Assembly (NCBI GenBank): GCA_022828445.1
Contig: JAIZZJ010000010.1
Coordinates: forward strand, 310,001 to 374,000
DNA length: 64,000 nucleotides
Direction of reading: 5' to 3'
From: Graphiopsis chlorocephala
Lineage: Eukaryota; Ascomycota; Dothideomycetes; Cladosporiales; Cladosporiaceae
Positions within the stretch are counted from its first letter, which is position 1; the number at the start of each line of letters is the position of its first letter. Position numbers and translations under genes: made by a program. Below are positions 41,649 to 52,690 of this stretch, one piece after another. The notes under the pieces are model-generated. The model did no database searches. It saw only the letters and a program-made list of their open reading frames with translations, and was not told where the DNA came from.

Positions 41649-42508
41649 TCTTACTTGCGGCTTTTCGTGCTGTGATCTAGTACTAGTGATGCTGCGCGAA
41701 CATATGTAGCGCTTTTGTTGTAGTGAGACACAATGTGCAAGTAGGCATGAGCTGTACTATCAACACTTGTAGATGTTGCATGGTCGCTGCGGGGATGAAG
41801 CCGAGGTCCCGAGGTTTCTTTTGAGATTACAGACATCTCCTTGAGCACTACTACCACGGAAAGAGTACAAGTCAGGACTTCTTCTGCCATGAACACGCGT
41901 CTTGCTTGATATAAAATATCCGCGAGGGTTCAGCAATACAGCGTCAACGCGTACGCTTTCTGAGGGAAAGCACGAGGCAGCCTCGAGCCACGGTATGCGC
42001 TATCACGCCATTCATTGTCTGGTTCACGCACTTCGCACAAACACCCACCGGAAGTCGCATTAAAGCTAAAATTGAATAGTATTTGAATTGCGCCCATGGC
42101 CCTCTCAATAAATTCACCTTAATAATACCTCAGTTTTCGAATGCAGTAGAGCCGGGTTGCGTTCCTGAATCCTTTCCCGCGGATGGCGTGCTTCTACGCG
42201 CAGATTGCCAATGCTGCGATCGTCACACATCGCGACTACCACTGACCCGGCGTCCAATGTAAGGCTCGTCTGGTGAACGATGTCACTGAGATGGCGGCCC
42301 GACAGGCACGACATATCGTCTTTGCGGTAGTTCAAAGGTTGTCTTGAGCGGTCTATAAAGCGATGTAGGCGTCTTGCGTCGGTCGCTGCGACCTCCTTGT
42401 TCGTCTCACGCGCCATCTTATTGATCCTCCAGACCCACACGGTACTTTGCCATCCTTGAACAATTAATGTCAGCTCTGTGGAGATAACCATCCAAAGAGT
42501 TCATCAAC
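41649..42508. promoter_or_regulatory. Divergent promoter region between enoyl-CoA hydratase and acetate transporter genes
   Basis: About 860 bases shared by two divergent genes whose roles both fit C2/fatty-acid use. I see no assignable factor sites. Minus-strand coding-like text near 42114-42491 has no motif. Confidence 0.45.
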
Positions 42509-43361
42509 ATGACAGACGCCAATCGAGTCGAGCAGCTGGAAGGCCTGCGCAATATCACGACAAACCAGGACTTCTACGAGAAATTGGCTAGTGGCCACAG
42601 TGCCAGTGCCTCAAGCTCAGCTCCAAACTCAACCAATGGCACTTTAAACGTTCAATACATACCCGTGCCCATCACTATCAAGGCCCAACTTGGTAGCCCT
42701 ACAGCCCTTGCCATCGGAGCCTTTGCAACCACGCTCACAACTCTATCTTTCGCACTCATGGGGTGGCGAGACTTGTCAGTCACTACCGCTTTCATAGGCA
42801 ACTTCTTTGGCGTGGCAGGCATCGGCATGGTGATCTCCGCGCAGTGGGAGATTGTATTGGGCAATACGTACGCCTACACGGTCCTCAGCGCATTTGGGCT
42901 CTTTTACCTTGGCTTCGGAATCATCGTTACTCCTTTCTTCGGGGTAGCTGAGGCCTATGGCGGCGCTGACACCGTTGGATACAATAACGCGCTTGGCTTT
43001 TTCGTGTTGAGTAAGTCCCAATGCCATACTCATTGTTAGCGTCGTCGCGCTAACCATTACGACAGTGTGGTCTGTGTTCAATTTCTTCTTCCTGATTGGA
43101 TCAGCACCGTTGAACGTGGTGTATTTTGGGATCTTTTTCACAGTTCAGCTTGCCTTCACTTTGGTCTCGGCAGGCTACTTCCTCAAGGCTGATGGATTGC
43201 TGGACACGGCTGTTGCCGTCAACAAAGCGGGTGGAGCATTTGCTTTTGCTTCTGGTTTGCTCGGGTATTACACTGTGGGCAACCTCATGTGCCAGGAAGC
43301 GCTAGGGTTTAGTTTCCCGATGGGTGATACGAGTCGCTTCTTCAAGAAGAAGGTCGCTTGA
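42509..43361 (+). CDS. Acetate-transporter-family protein (GPR1/FUN34/YaaH)
   Basis: Two exons: 42509-43010 and 43066-43361, 265 residues. The 55-base intron runs GTAAGT to GACAG. Six membrane helices follow a polar N-terminus of about 55 residues. GSPTALAIGAFATTLTTLSF is helix 1 at the place of the usual NPAPLGL motif, which is degenerate here. VIVTPFFG-like turns and YTVLSAFGLFYLGFG are typical. The final cytoplasmic tail ends SRFFKKKVA. Family members carry acetate or ammonium across the plasma membrane. Because the signature is weak, substrate specificity is open. It is divergent from the enoyl-CoA hydratase gene. Confidence 0.88.
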
Positions 43362-43852
43362 AGACGTGCGAGACGACTTGCTGGAGCATATTGTCTGTTG
43401 ACTGGACCCTGCAAATCGATCTGTGATGCAGCTCGCTGATGAATGAGTGAATACAAGCTGAACAAGAAATGCCAAAGCTATTGCTGCATTGTTGTCTTGT
43501 ATATTTTTTGTCACATTTGACTTTGCGTAAGAGTGAAACAAACAGATCGCAACGACAAGACGTCTTTGTATTGGAATAACACAATTATATTTTGCTTAAT
43601 ACATCGCAGACATCATCCTCTCAAAGCCTCACTTCAGTGAGCGTAACTGTTTCACATGTTTTCCTCATCAGGTCCATGATCGGCAGATCGAACAGTCAGC
43701 AGTATGTCACATGCCACCACTATCTTACCACAAGACAACCAACCTCTCTCAGCATTTCCTTCTTGCACAACCACTTTCTCTCATAATCACCTCCCTATAT
43801 AATCAAGCCTCTCCATCAAACTCATCCTCTCTGCACGATCAATCTGGTCCCG
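43362..43852. other. Intergenic region
   Basis: About 490 bases between two genes in the same direction. It is pyrimidine-rich toward 43800, as expected for an upstream region. No other feature. Confidence 0.45.
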
Positions 43853-45868
43853 ATGCTGCACTCACTGCATCTCGCGCCCATGCCAACAAGCAATCTTGCG
43901 AAGGTAGTGTCTCCGCCAGACCCGTTCTACCATCCTGGGACAGCAACATCTACAGCTGTTGTGAGTTCAGCACCACGCACAATGCGTCCCTCGACCGACT
44001 CAGCTACCTTTCAGCCTCGCAATGAGCAGGCAACCTACAACATGCACCCTCGGGCCCAGGCCAACATCAACCAAGCAGCAACGCATGCGCGCAGCATGCC
44101 AAATCACGATCAATTACCAACTCGCGCACATAAGGTGCAAAGCGAGCAAAACGCTTTGGAAATGAAAGACCTCAAGTTCATTCTACACAGCGACCTCCAG
44201 ACAGTCAACTCCCAACTGAGAGCTTCGAAAAAGCACTACGATGATCTGAACGCTCGCTTCGTCGCATCCGACAAAGAACACACCAGAGTCTCGCACCTCA
44301 TGGCGACCAAGCTCAACGACAACAACACAATGTCGTCATTGATGGCGGCTGACCTTATGGCTAAGGCCGACAGCCAGGAGTTATATGCTAGACGCTTGCG
44401 CGAGAGCGTTAATCTCATCAATCAGCAGCAAAGACTCAATGATACTCCGCATATACTGCGGTTGACCGCCAGCCATGACCCGACGCAGCATGAGACTGAT
44501 GGAGCATTCGAACTCGATGCTGGCCACGCTACTCCTAAGATGTTCGCCGGAAGCGAGACTTCAGAAGACATCGCCTATGCTGAAGAAGAACTGCAGCAAA
44601 TCAAACCTGCAATAAACGAGCAACATTTTCCAAAGGCCCATGTCTCGCAAGTCGACGACGAGCCGGCTCAACAAACTTCCTCCGTTGAGGAAGCACAGTG
44701 GCAACCTTACACCATCGCTCAGCTCACTCCCTTGACCATCACGGCGTCCAACAACGAAACCTTCTCCTGGGAAGAGTTGGTCACCCACCTCGGAGGCAAC
44801 CAGTACTCACCTGGTCTCTACTTCTCATGCAATGAATCTCCATCCCGTCTCTTGCAAGGACGTACATACTGGCTGTTGGAAAGCAACTACGAGCCCTTCG
44901 CCCCAATATCTCCCGGCCAGCACGGCGCAAAGCTGACGGCTTTCTTCAACGACGCTCTGACAGCCCAAGGCGACTCTCCAGAAATAAAAGACTACAAGAA
45001 CGTTCCTGTGTTCATCTGCCTGAAGCCAGGAGAAGGGTACACTTACGTCGGCCAGTACAGCCAGCCTCGCTACAGCGACAAGCTTTCGTATTCAGAGCTC
45101 TTGCAGTACGTCCCTGCGCGTGTGCTTGAGTACTGGGCGAAGCAGCTTGCAGACCCGCACCGACCAGCTTGGATCACGGAGCAGCTGATGGCACACTTCT
45201 GGCCGACACCCCCCTACACGGGTCCATTCCCTACTGACTCCGCTCTTGCGTCTCCCGCCACCGGCGTGACAGAGCCAAACAACCCGGAGCGCGTCCTCGA
45301 AAAGCGAATCAGCCTTGCTCTGGAGCGCTATGCTCTCGAGCTGAAAGCCTGGAAGAAAGACGCACAGTTGAAAGTCACTCTGCTGACAGAGGAGGCGCTC
45401 ATGGGCAGCTGGCACAACAGTGACACGGACGAGGAGAAAGGTCTGAGGCTGTGGTGGGAATACCTCCAGTGCGTCGGGTTCGACGACGAATTCTACCAGA
45501 AGCTCGTTGAGCTAAAGCAGGCCACGGCTCAGTCAATTAGGAAGACTGCGACGGTGGTGCCTCTCGCAGACATCTCCACGATCTCAGGCGATGTCGTAGG
45601 CATGCAGAGCCGGAAGGCGAGCAATCAGCGCCACGACTCTTTCGCCAGTCCGACCTCGACCGGTGCTTCCACCATCAAGGCCAAGCAACCCACCTTAGCC
45701 CGCTCGAAACGCCCAGCAAAAATTGCCGCCCCGGGCCCTTATCCGCAAGCTGACTTGCAAGCTGCTCGTGAGTTGCACGACAAAGCCACCAAAGCCAGCG
45801 ACCGTAAGCGCGGGAGAAGCGACAGACGACAAACACTTCCGCCACCGGAGCCTAAGGCGAAATGGTGA
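43853..45868 (+). CDS. Coiled-coil protein with DUF6697-like domain
   Basis: Intronless, 671 residues. The low-complexity N-terminus (about 1-95) leads to an apparent coiled coil at about 100-190 (KDLKFILHSDLQTVNSQLR and on). Then a compact globular region at about 290-440 has TFSWEELVTHLGG, RTYWLLESNYEPFAP, HGAKLTAFFND, VFICLKPGEGYTYVGQYSQ and RYSDKLSYSELLQYVP. The C-terminus is basic and disordered (KRGRSDRR). The globular part resembles fungal DUF6697 domains, where no function is known. I give that name with modest confidence. An ATG farther inside could be the start, but nothing decides it. Confidence 0.65.
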   Translation: MLHSLHLAPMPTSNLAKVVSPPDPFYHPGTATSTAVVSSAPRTMRPSTDSATFQPRNEQATYNMHPRAQANINQAATHARSMPNHDQLPTRAHKVQSEQNALEMKDLKFILHSDLQTVNSQLRASKKHYDDLNARFVASDKEHTRVSHLMATKLNDNNTMSSLMAADLMAKADSQELYARRLRESVNLINQQQRLNDTPHILRLTASHDPTQHETDGAFELDAGHATPKMFAGSETSEDIAYAEEELQQIKPAINEQHFPKAHVSQVDDEPAQQTSSVEEAQWQPYTIAQLTPLTITASNNETFSWEELVTHLGGNQYSPGLYFSCNESPSRLLQGRTYWLLESNYEPFAPISPGQHGAKLTAFFNDALTAQGDSPEIKDYKNVPVFICLKPGEGYTYVGQYSQPRYSDKLSYSELLQYVPARVLEYWAKQLADPHRPAWITEQLMAHFWPTPPYTGPFPTDSALASPATGVTEPNNPERVLEKRISLALERYALELKAWKKDAQLKVTLLTEEALMGSWHNSDTDEEKGLRLWWEYLQCVGFDDEFYQKLVELKQATAQSIRKTATVVPLADISTISGDVVGMQSRKASNQRHDSFASPTSTGASTIKAKQPTLARSKRPAKIAAPGPYPQADLQAARELHDKATKASDRKRGRSDRRQTLPPPEPKAKW

Positions 45869-46357
45869 GAGGTTGTTAGTGCCGTGGCAGGCGTGAGATT
45901 TTGGAAAGGGAAGCTTCTTAACTACTTTAAACAGCGTTGATTGCAATGTTGTTGATTTTGATGTTGGTCACTTGAAGGACGCGCGATTTCCGCGCCGTCA
46001 GTGGCGAACAGCATGATGCGAATTGAAGACCTGAACTGCAGATTTGGCTTCGACACGAAGGATGCGCGACAGCGTGTGTCCAGAAGTGGCGAAGGGAATG
46101 CCTGTTTCGAGAGCGGCGATTGTGCTCTATTAAAGACATGATTGTATGATTTCGTCCGGTCTGCTTAGTCTGGCATTATGCAGACACCATGAGTAGTTGA
46201 AAAGCCAACTTTGGAAATTGAAAAAGTTCCAGTTTTAACAATATTAGCAACTAGTCTCTGGTTTGACTGAACTTCCCGTGATTACCCCAAAACGCCGAGT
46301 AAATGCCATTTGTACATATTCGCAACCCCACCATTGTTATCATGATACCAAAACTTC
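45869..46357. other. Convergent intergenic spacer
   Basis: About 490 bases between two 3' ends. Nothing is recognisable. Confidence 0.5.
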
Positions 46358-47242
46358 CTAAAGGTGGATGCCCATTCTCCTCGGGCCCATGTACAACAAT
46401 CCACCAACACCAGTCAAGCCAAGACCGAACCACCACAATCTGTCGGCGTTGATGTGCTGCACCATGTGTTTGCCCTGAGGCTCAAGCTTGAGCTTCCAGT
46501 CCAGCGGCACTTCTGCGTCGAGACCACGCTTTGAGTTCTTGCCAGTAGCGGTTGCGGTCGCAGTTGGAAGGGGGTTGAGAGTGGTTGTTGGCAGCATCTG
46601 GGGCGGGCGGAAGGCAAGGTACATCGGGTTCATGGGAGAGCCATCGAATTTGTAGAGATTCAGGCGTGGGATGTTGTGGTAGGGGTCGATAATTTGCTCG
46701 TATCTCTGCAAGCGCAAATCCAGTCAGCATGTATATTCTCCTGCGTACTATATAGAATCGGCCACAACTTACCTCAAATTCCTCGGACTGGTTGTAGCGT
46801 GTGTACACGGCGTTCTTGCCGTTGCAGGGCTCGCTCAGCAATTGCCTGCCATCGACCGCGAGAGGCGTCAATTTTATAGTTCCATCCGCGTTCTTCACCC
46901 ATTTGCCGTGCTGCCACTGCATGATACCACTAGGACATGAGGGATCCTGCGGATTCGCGATGGCGCGGTAGTAGGCCTCCTCGTAGTAGCCGTCCTGGGT
47001 GAAAGAGTAGGAGATGCCGGTGCGCTCAGGCTCGATGAAGTCGTCGTTGAGAGGGTCGTAGAACCCCTAGTGAGAGCTTGTCAGTACGAAGAAGCAGAAA
47101 GAGCACGTTGAACATGTCGTACCGGGCCGGTGAGAGTCTTGTTGGACTTGGTGCTCCACGTGCCCACTATGTCGCTTGGCCAGGTGCCTTGTGCTGTCGC
47201 GAAGGCGGCGAGGCCTGCGAGGCCGGCAAGAGAATACTTCAT
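46358..47242 (-). CDS. ROT1: ER chaperone Rot1
   Basis: Three exons: 47242-47123, 47066-46773 and 46705-46358, 253 residues. The introns of 56 and 67 bases are GT-AG and in phase 0. A signal peptide (MKYSLAGLAGLAAFATAQ) is followed by DIVGTWSTKSNKTLTGP, RTGISYSFTQDGYYEEAYYR, IMQWQHGKWVKNADGT and YNQSEEFERYE, then DGSPMNPMYLAFRPPQMLP. A C-terminal membrane helix (WWFGLGLTGVGGLLYM) closes it. All segments are in the order seen in Rot1, an essential ER membrane protein that assists folding and O-mannosylation and is needed for beta-1,6-glucan assembly. The length matches the family. It shares a short divergent promoter with the folate gene at 47594. Confidence 0.95.
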
Positions 47243-47593
47243 GGTGTGTGTATTTGTCGCGACTGCGGTGATCGAGAGGTACAGTCGTTCGGGTAGGGTA
47301 GGGTATGGTGGTTTGTGTGTTTGTCCGGGAAGGTGGGAGCGTTGGGCGTGGCAGGGCGGCACAAACGCTGGCGTCGCAATGCCCTCTCTCCAAATAGCCA
47401 CGCTAGCGCAACATCCCCAGGATCTTGAAAGGAAGCCGCCCACTCTGCGAGAGCGTGTCATGTCCAAGTGGAGACCGAGCGCAGACTCACATCGCACATG
47501 TTATGTTGATCGTAGTCTTGAGATGAAACTTATATTGCAATCACCTACGTACGTGCAAGTCTGGATATTTCCTACCATCGTCTACCTACACCC
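47243..47593. promoter_or_regulatory. Divergent promoter between ROT1 and FAU1-type genes
   Basis: About 350 bases between two divergent starts. It includes a CCATCG...CATG region with no assignable sites. Confidence 0.45.
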
Positions 47594-48466
47594 ATGCAGC
47601 GCTCGTTCAGTTACAGCCCGTCTCAATCCATATTTCGTCAACTACAAACTATCAAAACCATCACAATCTCACGCCAACATCGCACAATGACGACAGAAGC
47701 GCAAGCGGCAAAAAGAGCCTTGCGCAAAGAGATCAAATCGCGGCTCTCCTCGCTCAGCGAAACTGATATTGCCACACAATCGGAACAAGCGCAGAAAGTC
47801 ATCCTCAACTTGGACCAATACAAGCAGGCAAAATCACTAAGCATCTACCTCTCTATGCCTGCAGCCGAGGCGCAAACAGATCTGCTGGTTAGGGATGCCT
47901 TTCGCTCGGGGAAGCAAGTCTTTGTGCCGTTCTTGTACACACCAACTCAGGATGTCACGGTTGGTGGTGGCAGGCCTAGGAAAGTCATGGACCTGCTTCG
48001 CCTTAATTCGGAGTCAGAGTATGATGGACTAAGCAAGGACGCGTGGGGGATTCCAAGTCTCAGTGCAGACAGCGTTGAAGACAGAGAGAACGCGATGGGT
48101 GGTAAGGGATTGACACTTGCTGGTGACAAGACTACTGATGGTGTGAGCGAGGGCAGTGCTGGTGGCTTGGATTTGGTGGTGGTACCAGCTGTGGCTTTTG
48201 ACACACATCTGGATCGATTGGGCCATGGCGCAGGATTCTATGACGCCTTCCTCACACGTTTTTCCTCGCAAGGCAAACGCGCAAAACCATACCTCGGTGA
48301 GTTCACTCTTTCAAGCAAAGCAAAAATGCTCCAGCAACTAATTGCATCACAAGTTGGCCTCTGCCTGACTGAGCAAATCCTCGGGCAAGAACACAAGATC
48401 CCAACAGCCGAATGGGATTGGAAGGTAGATGCTGTCGCGGTCGGTGATGGGAGTGTACGGTCTTGA
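47594..48466 (+). CDS. FAU1: 5-formyltetrahydrofolate cyclo-ligase
   Basis: Intronless, 290 residues from ATG 47594. The ATG at 47687 (MTTEAQAAKRALR) is the more typical start, and the longer form would add a Ser/Arg-rich, mitochondrial-like leader. Family marks are AKRALRKEIKSRL (phosphate-binding helix), LSIYLSMPAAEAQTD, KQVFVPFLYT, and DLVVVPAVAFDTHLDRLGHGAGFYD with the Gly-rich turn that binds ATP/folate. Toward the C-terminus is VGLCLTEQIL. The enzyme uses ATP to turn 5-formyl-THF into 5,10-methenyl-THF, cytosolic or mitochondrial. It lies convergent to the SmE gene. Confidence 0.93.
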   Translation: MQRSFSYSPSQSIFRQLQTIKTITISRQHRTMTTEAQAAKRALRKEIKSRLSSLSETDIATQSEQAQKVILNLDQYKQAKSLSIYLSMPAAEAQTDLLVRDAFRSGKQVFVPFLYTPTQDVTVGGGRPRKVMDLLRLNSESEYDGLSKDAWGIPSLSADSVEDRENAMGGKGLTLAGDKTTDGVSEGSAGGLDLVVVPAVAFDTHLDRLGHGAGFYDAFLTRFSSQGKRAKPYLGEFTLSSKAKMLQQLIASQVGLCLTEQILGQEHKIPTAEWDWKVDAVAVGDGSVRS

Positions 48467-48811
48467 ACTTGAAATCTTCGTCTTTTGTCATAAGCGCTAT
48501 GAACCATGGTATACGTAGTAGGCGTGCGAGAGGCTACTCACATTTTCCCGAGGAAAGTGCCAGATGCGCCGGAACTCCAGCGCTCGCAATGCCAGCAATC
48601 TGCAGTAGCTTGATCCACAGCTGCTGGTCTTTCATTCTCCTAATTCTTCTGTATCCGCTTGTCATGGGCTTGCGCTTGGTGCGCATGTATCGCGCCTTGC
48701 TCTGACCGCTTTCCGCGACTGCGAGTGGGCAGCAGTGCCTCTTTCTGGTAACGGACTGGCAGCGAATCTGCCGTTCGTAAAATCACATTTTCCAACTCCT
48801 CCATGTCTCCT
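48467..48811. other. Convergent intergenic spacer
   Basis: About 345 bases between two 3' ends. No gene. Confidence 0.5.
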
Positions 48812-49188
48812 CTACTCTAGCGCCTGGATGAGCGCAACGTTGTCGCCCTTCAGCAGAATCTGGCCTGTTCACGCACGTATCGTCAGCTTGCAAATTCTCC
48901 ATTCAATCTCGCGCAATGTTCAAAATTGTACACACCGAGTTCTCTCCTTCCGCCATTGGGCGCATCCTGTGGGTTGGGATCGTGCTTTGTGCTCTGCTTG
49001 ACCTCCACCGCATCGTCGATAACCAGGTTCATGAACTCGTCGAAGCCGCGAATCTTTCCTTCGATACGCATGCCCAGCTGCTCATAGAGCCAGATCTGCA
49101 CCGTGGAGTGTTGCTGCAGGAGTTTGAAGATGAAGTTGATCGGAGGCAGAAGGACCTTGTTGCGGCCTCCTCCTTGGCGGTGCGACAT
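48812..49188 (-). CDS. Small nuclear ribonucleoprotein SmE
   Basis: Two exons: 49188-48936 and 48864-48812, 101 residues. The 71-base intron has a GTGTG donor and an ACAG acceptor. It joins ELG to QILLKGDNVALIQALE, the conserved end of Sm2. Sm1 reads IWLYEQLGMRIEGKIRGFDEFMNLVIDDA, matching SmE almost position by position. SmE is one of seven proteins in the Sm ring on U1, U2, U4 and U5 snRNA. It is about ten residues longer than most SmE because of an Asp/Asn/Pro insert (HDPNPQDAPNGG) before the splice site. Confidence 0.95.
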
Positions 49189-49681
49189 TTTGTGGCTTTG
49201 TGGTGGTTTTGTTCTGGAGGAAAGGGTAGTCGTGGGTTGGAGTAGGTGTAATTAGCTGGGCGAGTGAGGTTGTTGGCGGTGAGGTTGTCTGTTCTGATTC
49301 GCTTCGTTGCGCGCGACATGTGCTTGAGAGCTTCGGGCAGAAGTTCAGTTCACAAGCACAGACAAATTTAGGGTTGAACCCTTGTAACACTGAGCCCTTG
49401 TCGCCCCTGCCAACATTTGAACGTATTGAACATGGAACATCGACGACACCTAAGCTTTTCACGATACATACATGTATCGACACGTATTTGTCTTTCCTCC
49501 CTTTGTATCTTTTCAACCTATGACATGAACAGCCCTATCACATGTCATCAGCTGCCACTTTATGTACAGGCCCCAGGTTTTTAGAATCACGAAACAGCAT
49601 CACAAGTGTTTACTGGGATGTTGGATTCGGTTTCAAGGCTCAGATTGCCATAGTACATTGCAACAATTGACCGACAAGTAC
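49189..49681. other. Intergenic region upstream of SmE
   Basis: About 490 bases between two minus-strand genes. It should contain the SmE promoter. Confidence 0.45.
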
Positions 49682-50985
49682 TCACACTAGCCCAGCATAC
49701 GTGCTGCACAGCACTCCCTCTTTCCAAACCCCTCTCAAGCTAAGCGTCGCATCAATGTCATCTAGCGGATTGCCCTCAACCAACACCAAGTCAGCTCTCA
49801 AACCCGCCTTGATCTCACCACGATCAGCAAATTTGAAGCGCTTTGCGTTAAGGTAAGTCGCAGCTCGTAATGCCTCTGCTGGGGAGAAGCCGCAGTGCTT
49901 GACGAACAGATAGAGCTCGTGATGAATGCTGAGGCCCCATGCGGTTCCCACAGCTGGTCCGGCGGCGTCAGACCCGCTATGAGAAAATTAGTAATCGATC
50001 GTGGTGCAAGCTCTCCGAGCTGTACTCACATGACTATGTCAATCCCAGCTGCCTTCAACTGCCGCACACTCTCATACGCGTACTCAACAGTTGCGCCCTC
50101 GACTTTGCACATCGACATGCAGGCACACAAGCGATGCCGTGCTTCTTCGGGAAGGAGATGTTGGACTCGCGGGTCGTGAGCGAATCTCTCCTGAGTCTCT
50201 TTCCCCTGCTTCGTCAACGAGCCGAGAGCCGCCAAGGTAGGATTGAGATGCGCGTTGTTCCGCTTGTATGCATCTATCACTTGCTGTGTTGGAGGCTGAT
50301 CGCAGAACTGATGTGTGAGTCCATCAACACCAGCGTTCAAGATGTCGATCGTATCTTGTCTCGACAAAGCGTGGGCGACGGTGATCAGACCATTCTTATG
50401 GGCCTGCTCGATCACCGCTTTCTGCAGCTCAATGCTGGGCATGTTGAACTGCTGGCCCATAAGCAGGCCACTCTCATGCATGAGCTTGATGTAGTCCACG
50501 CCTTCTTTCACCCTGTCTTCGACATAGTCCTTCGCATCTTCGGGCTTCTCCAGCTTCGGCCAGAGAGCGAATTCTTCCTTTATGTTCGGGTTCGTGCTGT
50601 GGGCCACGATCACAGGCATTGGCCAGCCCATCTCCACAGTGGCAGCGAAACTCGTTGTCTTGAGATCTGCACAGTCACCCTCTTCTTTGATTTGCTTTCG
50701 GAGCTTCTCGATGTTCGGGTATTCATTGTGCATGTCACAGACGGTTGTAACACCAAACCGCAGGCTTTGTGGTAAAGCCGTGGGATTCCCCGAGTCGCAG
50801 TGGACGTGGCAGTCAATCAGACCTGGTAAGACGGTGTGGCCAGGCTTGGAGTATGTCGTGCCTTGCCACGAGAGTGTACCGCTAGAGACTTGCGTGATCT
50901 TGCCATCTTCAACGAGCACGGAGCCAGACTCGATGCTATCTTGGCCGTCGAAGATGCAAACACCAGTTAACAGGAAAGAAGACAT
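49682..50985 (-). CDS. Metal-dependent amidohydrolase (imidazolonepropionase/prolidase-like)
   Basis: Two exons: 50985-50030 and 49976-49682, 416 residues. The 53-base intron is GTGAGT to CATAG and splits the GSDAAG motif. TVLPGLIDCHVHCD carries the HxH pair (residues 60 and 62). The carboxylated Lys is expected in DYIKLMH near residue 172. VAHAL and LTHQF supply two further His, and GSDA the catalytic Asp. This is a subtype I binuclear amidohydrolase. The closing RGEIKAGLRADLVLVEGNPLDD is the small beta domain of the group. Substrates in this group include dipeptides, ureas and amide-linked toxins; which applies here is unknown. It is divergently paired with another hydrolase gene (51653). 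Confidence 0.92.
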
Positions 50986-51652
50986 GAGCGCAGTAGTTTG
51001 TTTCAGAGAATGCGTCGAGCATTGTGAGCTCTGGTAGAGCCACCTGCTGGATTACCAATACTTATTAGAGCTGGGACCAGATATATACATCTTACGTCAG
51101 GCTCGCTACTCTCCGCCAAGGTGCCGGAAGCCATTTGAAGGTACATGCACCAGTCTGCGCGTGTTGTGCTGTACTGTTTTAGGTTCGTTCGGGCATTGGT
51201 GATGCCGATTTGGGACTTGCTCTTACTCTTGCTCCACTGCGGAGAACCTTGCAGCACATCCCCGTTGACGAATCTTGACGACCATTCTTCGGCGCTCTTC
51301 CTTCCTTTGTACGATGTCGAGTTGGTCAGCTATGTCTGTCACTGTTCACGTTGGATATGAAGCTCTAAAAGCGTGTTTGGTCGAAGATCTCGGCGGTGTC
51401 CCACATAACTTGTCTGCATATCACTTCCGACATATGCATATCCGTCCGGGCCGGCATGTGTTCATCGGACCCCACCTGAACTCCGATACAGCGCTCAGCG
51501 TAGAGCGGACAGGAAGTGTAACGTATCGCGTATCTTTTACTGTAAGCCGTGGCCGACAAGTATACCAATTCTGCCAGCAAAAAGTTCTTTCATTACCGTC
51601 TTTTTGTGAACTGCTCTAGTGACCTGCCTTCCCCAAAACAACATTGGACAGA
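50986..51652. promoter_or_regulatory. Divergent region between two metal-dependent hydrolases
   Basis: About 670 bases. A shared promoter could co-regulate both genes. No binding site is assignable. Confidence 0.45.
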
Positions 51653-52690
51653 ATGGCCTTGGATATGCCATCAAAAATCGACGTACACGTCCACTTTCTT
51701 CCGCCCGCTTACCGACAAGCGTGCCTCGACCATGGCCATGCAAATCCAGACGGCATGCCCTATCTCCCCGAGTGGAGCGAGGAGGCTCATCTCGAGCTGA
51801 TGGACAAGAACGGCATCCAGAAGGCAATCCTCTCGATCTCCACGCCAGGTACGCACCTCGTCTACAACGACAGCGAGCTTGCAGCCAAAGTCACCAGAGA
51901 CTGCAACTCGTATGCGGCAGACTTGAAGAAGCGCATGCCCGATCGCTTCGGCTACTGGGCTAGTTTGCCAATTCCAGATGTGGACCTCTGCCTCGAGGAA
52001 ATCGCCAAGTCAGCAGAAGAGGGTTGTGATGGCTACGTTCTTCTTACTAACGGACATGGTTGTTATCTCGGCGATCCAATTTTCGACCGAATCTTCGCAG
52101 AGCTGAACAAGCGTAAAGCGACGCTGTTCATCCATCCAACAACGCCGTGCATTTCATGCGTCCCGGAAGTAGCTGACAAAACGAACGCTTCCAAAGAGCA
52201 GCCGACAAAAGCCACTCCCTTGGCCAACAAGTTTCCCAACCCAATGCTCGAGTTCCTCTTCGACACAGCGAGAGTGGTGAGCAACATGTTTCTCAGTGGC
52301 ACAATCAAGCGTTGCCCAGATCTCAAAATCATCCTGCCTCACCTCGCCGGTGCCAGCCCGCCGCTGCTTTCTCGGTGGACAGGTTTCAGCACGCTTGTGC
52401 CTGGCGATTGGGAGGCATCTCCCGAGGAAGACGCAAAGGAAGCGCTGAACAAGCAGTTCTGGTTCGACTTGGCTGGTTTCCCATTCCCTGGACAGATCGT
52501 TGGCTTGCTGCAGGGTGCTGGTATTAGCCATGAGAGGCTTATGTATGGAAGTGACTTCCCTTTTACGAAAGCCGGGGGTGTGGAATTCTTGCGTGGAAAG
52601 TTGGACGAGGGCATGAAGGGTATGTTTACTAGGGAAGAGATTGAAGCCATGTATCGTGGAAATGCGGAAAAGCTGCTGAAATCGGCATGA
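51653..52690 (+). CDS. Amidohydrolase-2 family hydrolase/decarboxylase
   Basis: Intronless, 345 residues from ATG 51653. The N-terminal KIDVHVHFLP has the HxH pair (residues 12 and 14). LFIHPTTP and IILPHLAGA supply later metal or substrate His residues, and LMYGSDFPF the Asp. The arrangement is that of the ACMSD/gamma-resorcylate decarboxylase branch, with one metal ion and no carboxylated Lys. Family members decarboxylate aromatic or semialdehyde acids, or hydrolyse lactones. The neighbouring divergent amidohydrolase suggests one small catabolic unit, but the substrate is unknown. Confidence 0.9.
   Translation: MALDMPSKIDVHVHFLPPAYRQACLDHGHANPDGMPYLPEWSEEAHLELMDKNGIQKAILSISTPGTHLVYNDSELAAKVTRDCNSYAADLKKRMPDRFGYWASLPIPDVDLCLEEIAKSAEEGCDGYVLLTNGHGCYLGDPIFDRIFAELNKRKATLFIHPTTPCISCVPEVADKTNASKEQPTKATPLANKFPNPMLEFLFDTARVVSNMFLSGTIKRCPDLKIILPHLAGASPPLLSRWTGFSTLVPGDWEASPEEDAKEALNKQFWFDLAGFPFPGQIVGLLQGAGISHERLMYGSDFPFTKAGGVEFLRGKLDEGMKGMFTREEIEAMYRGNAEKLLKSA

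Noticed and set aside
42114..42491. Minus-strand frame of 125 residues in the divergent promoter
   Set aside because: No motif. Position inside a shared promoter argues against a gene.
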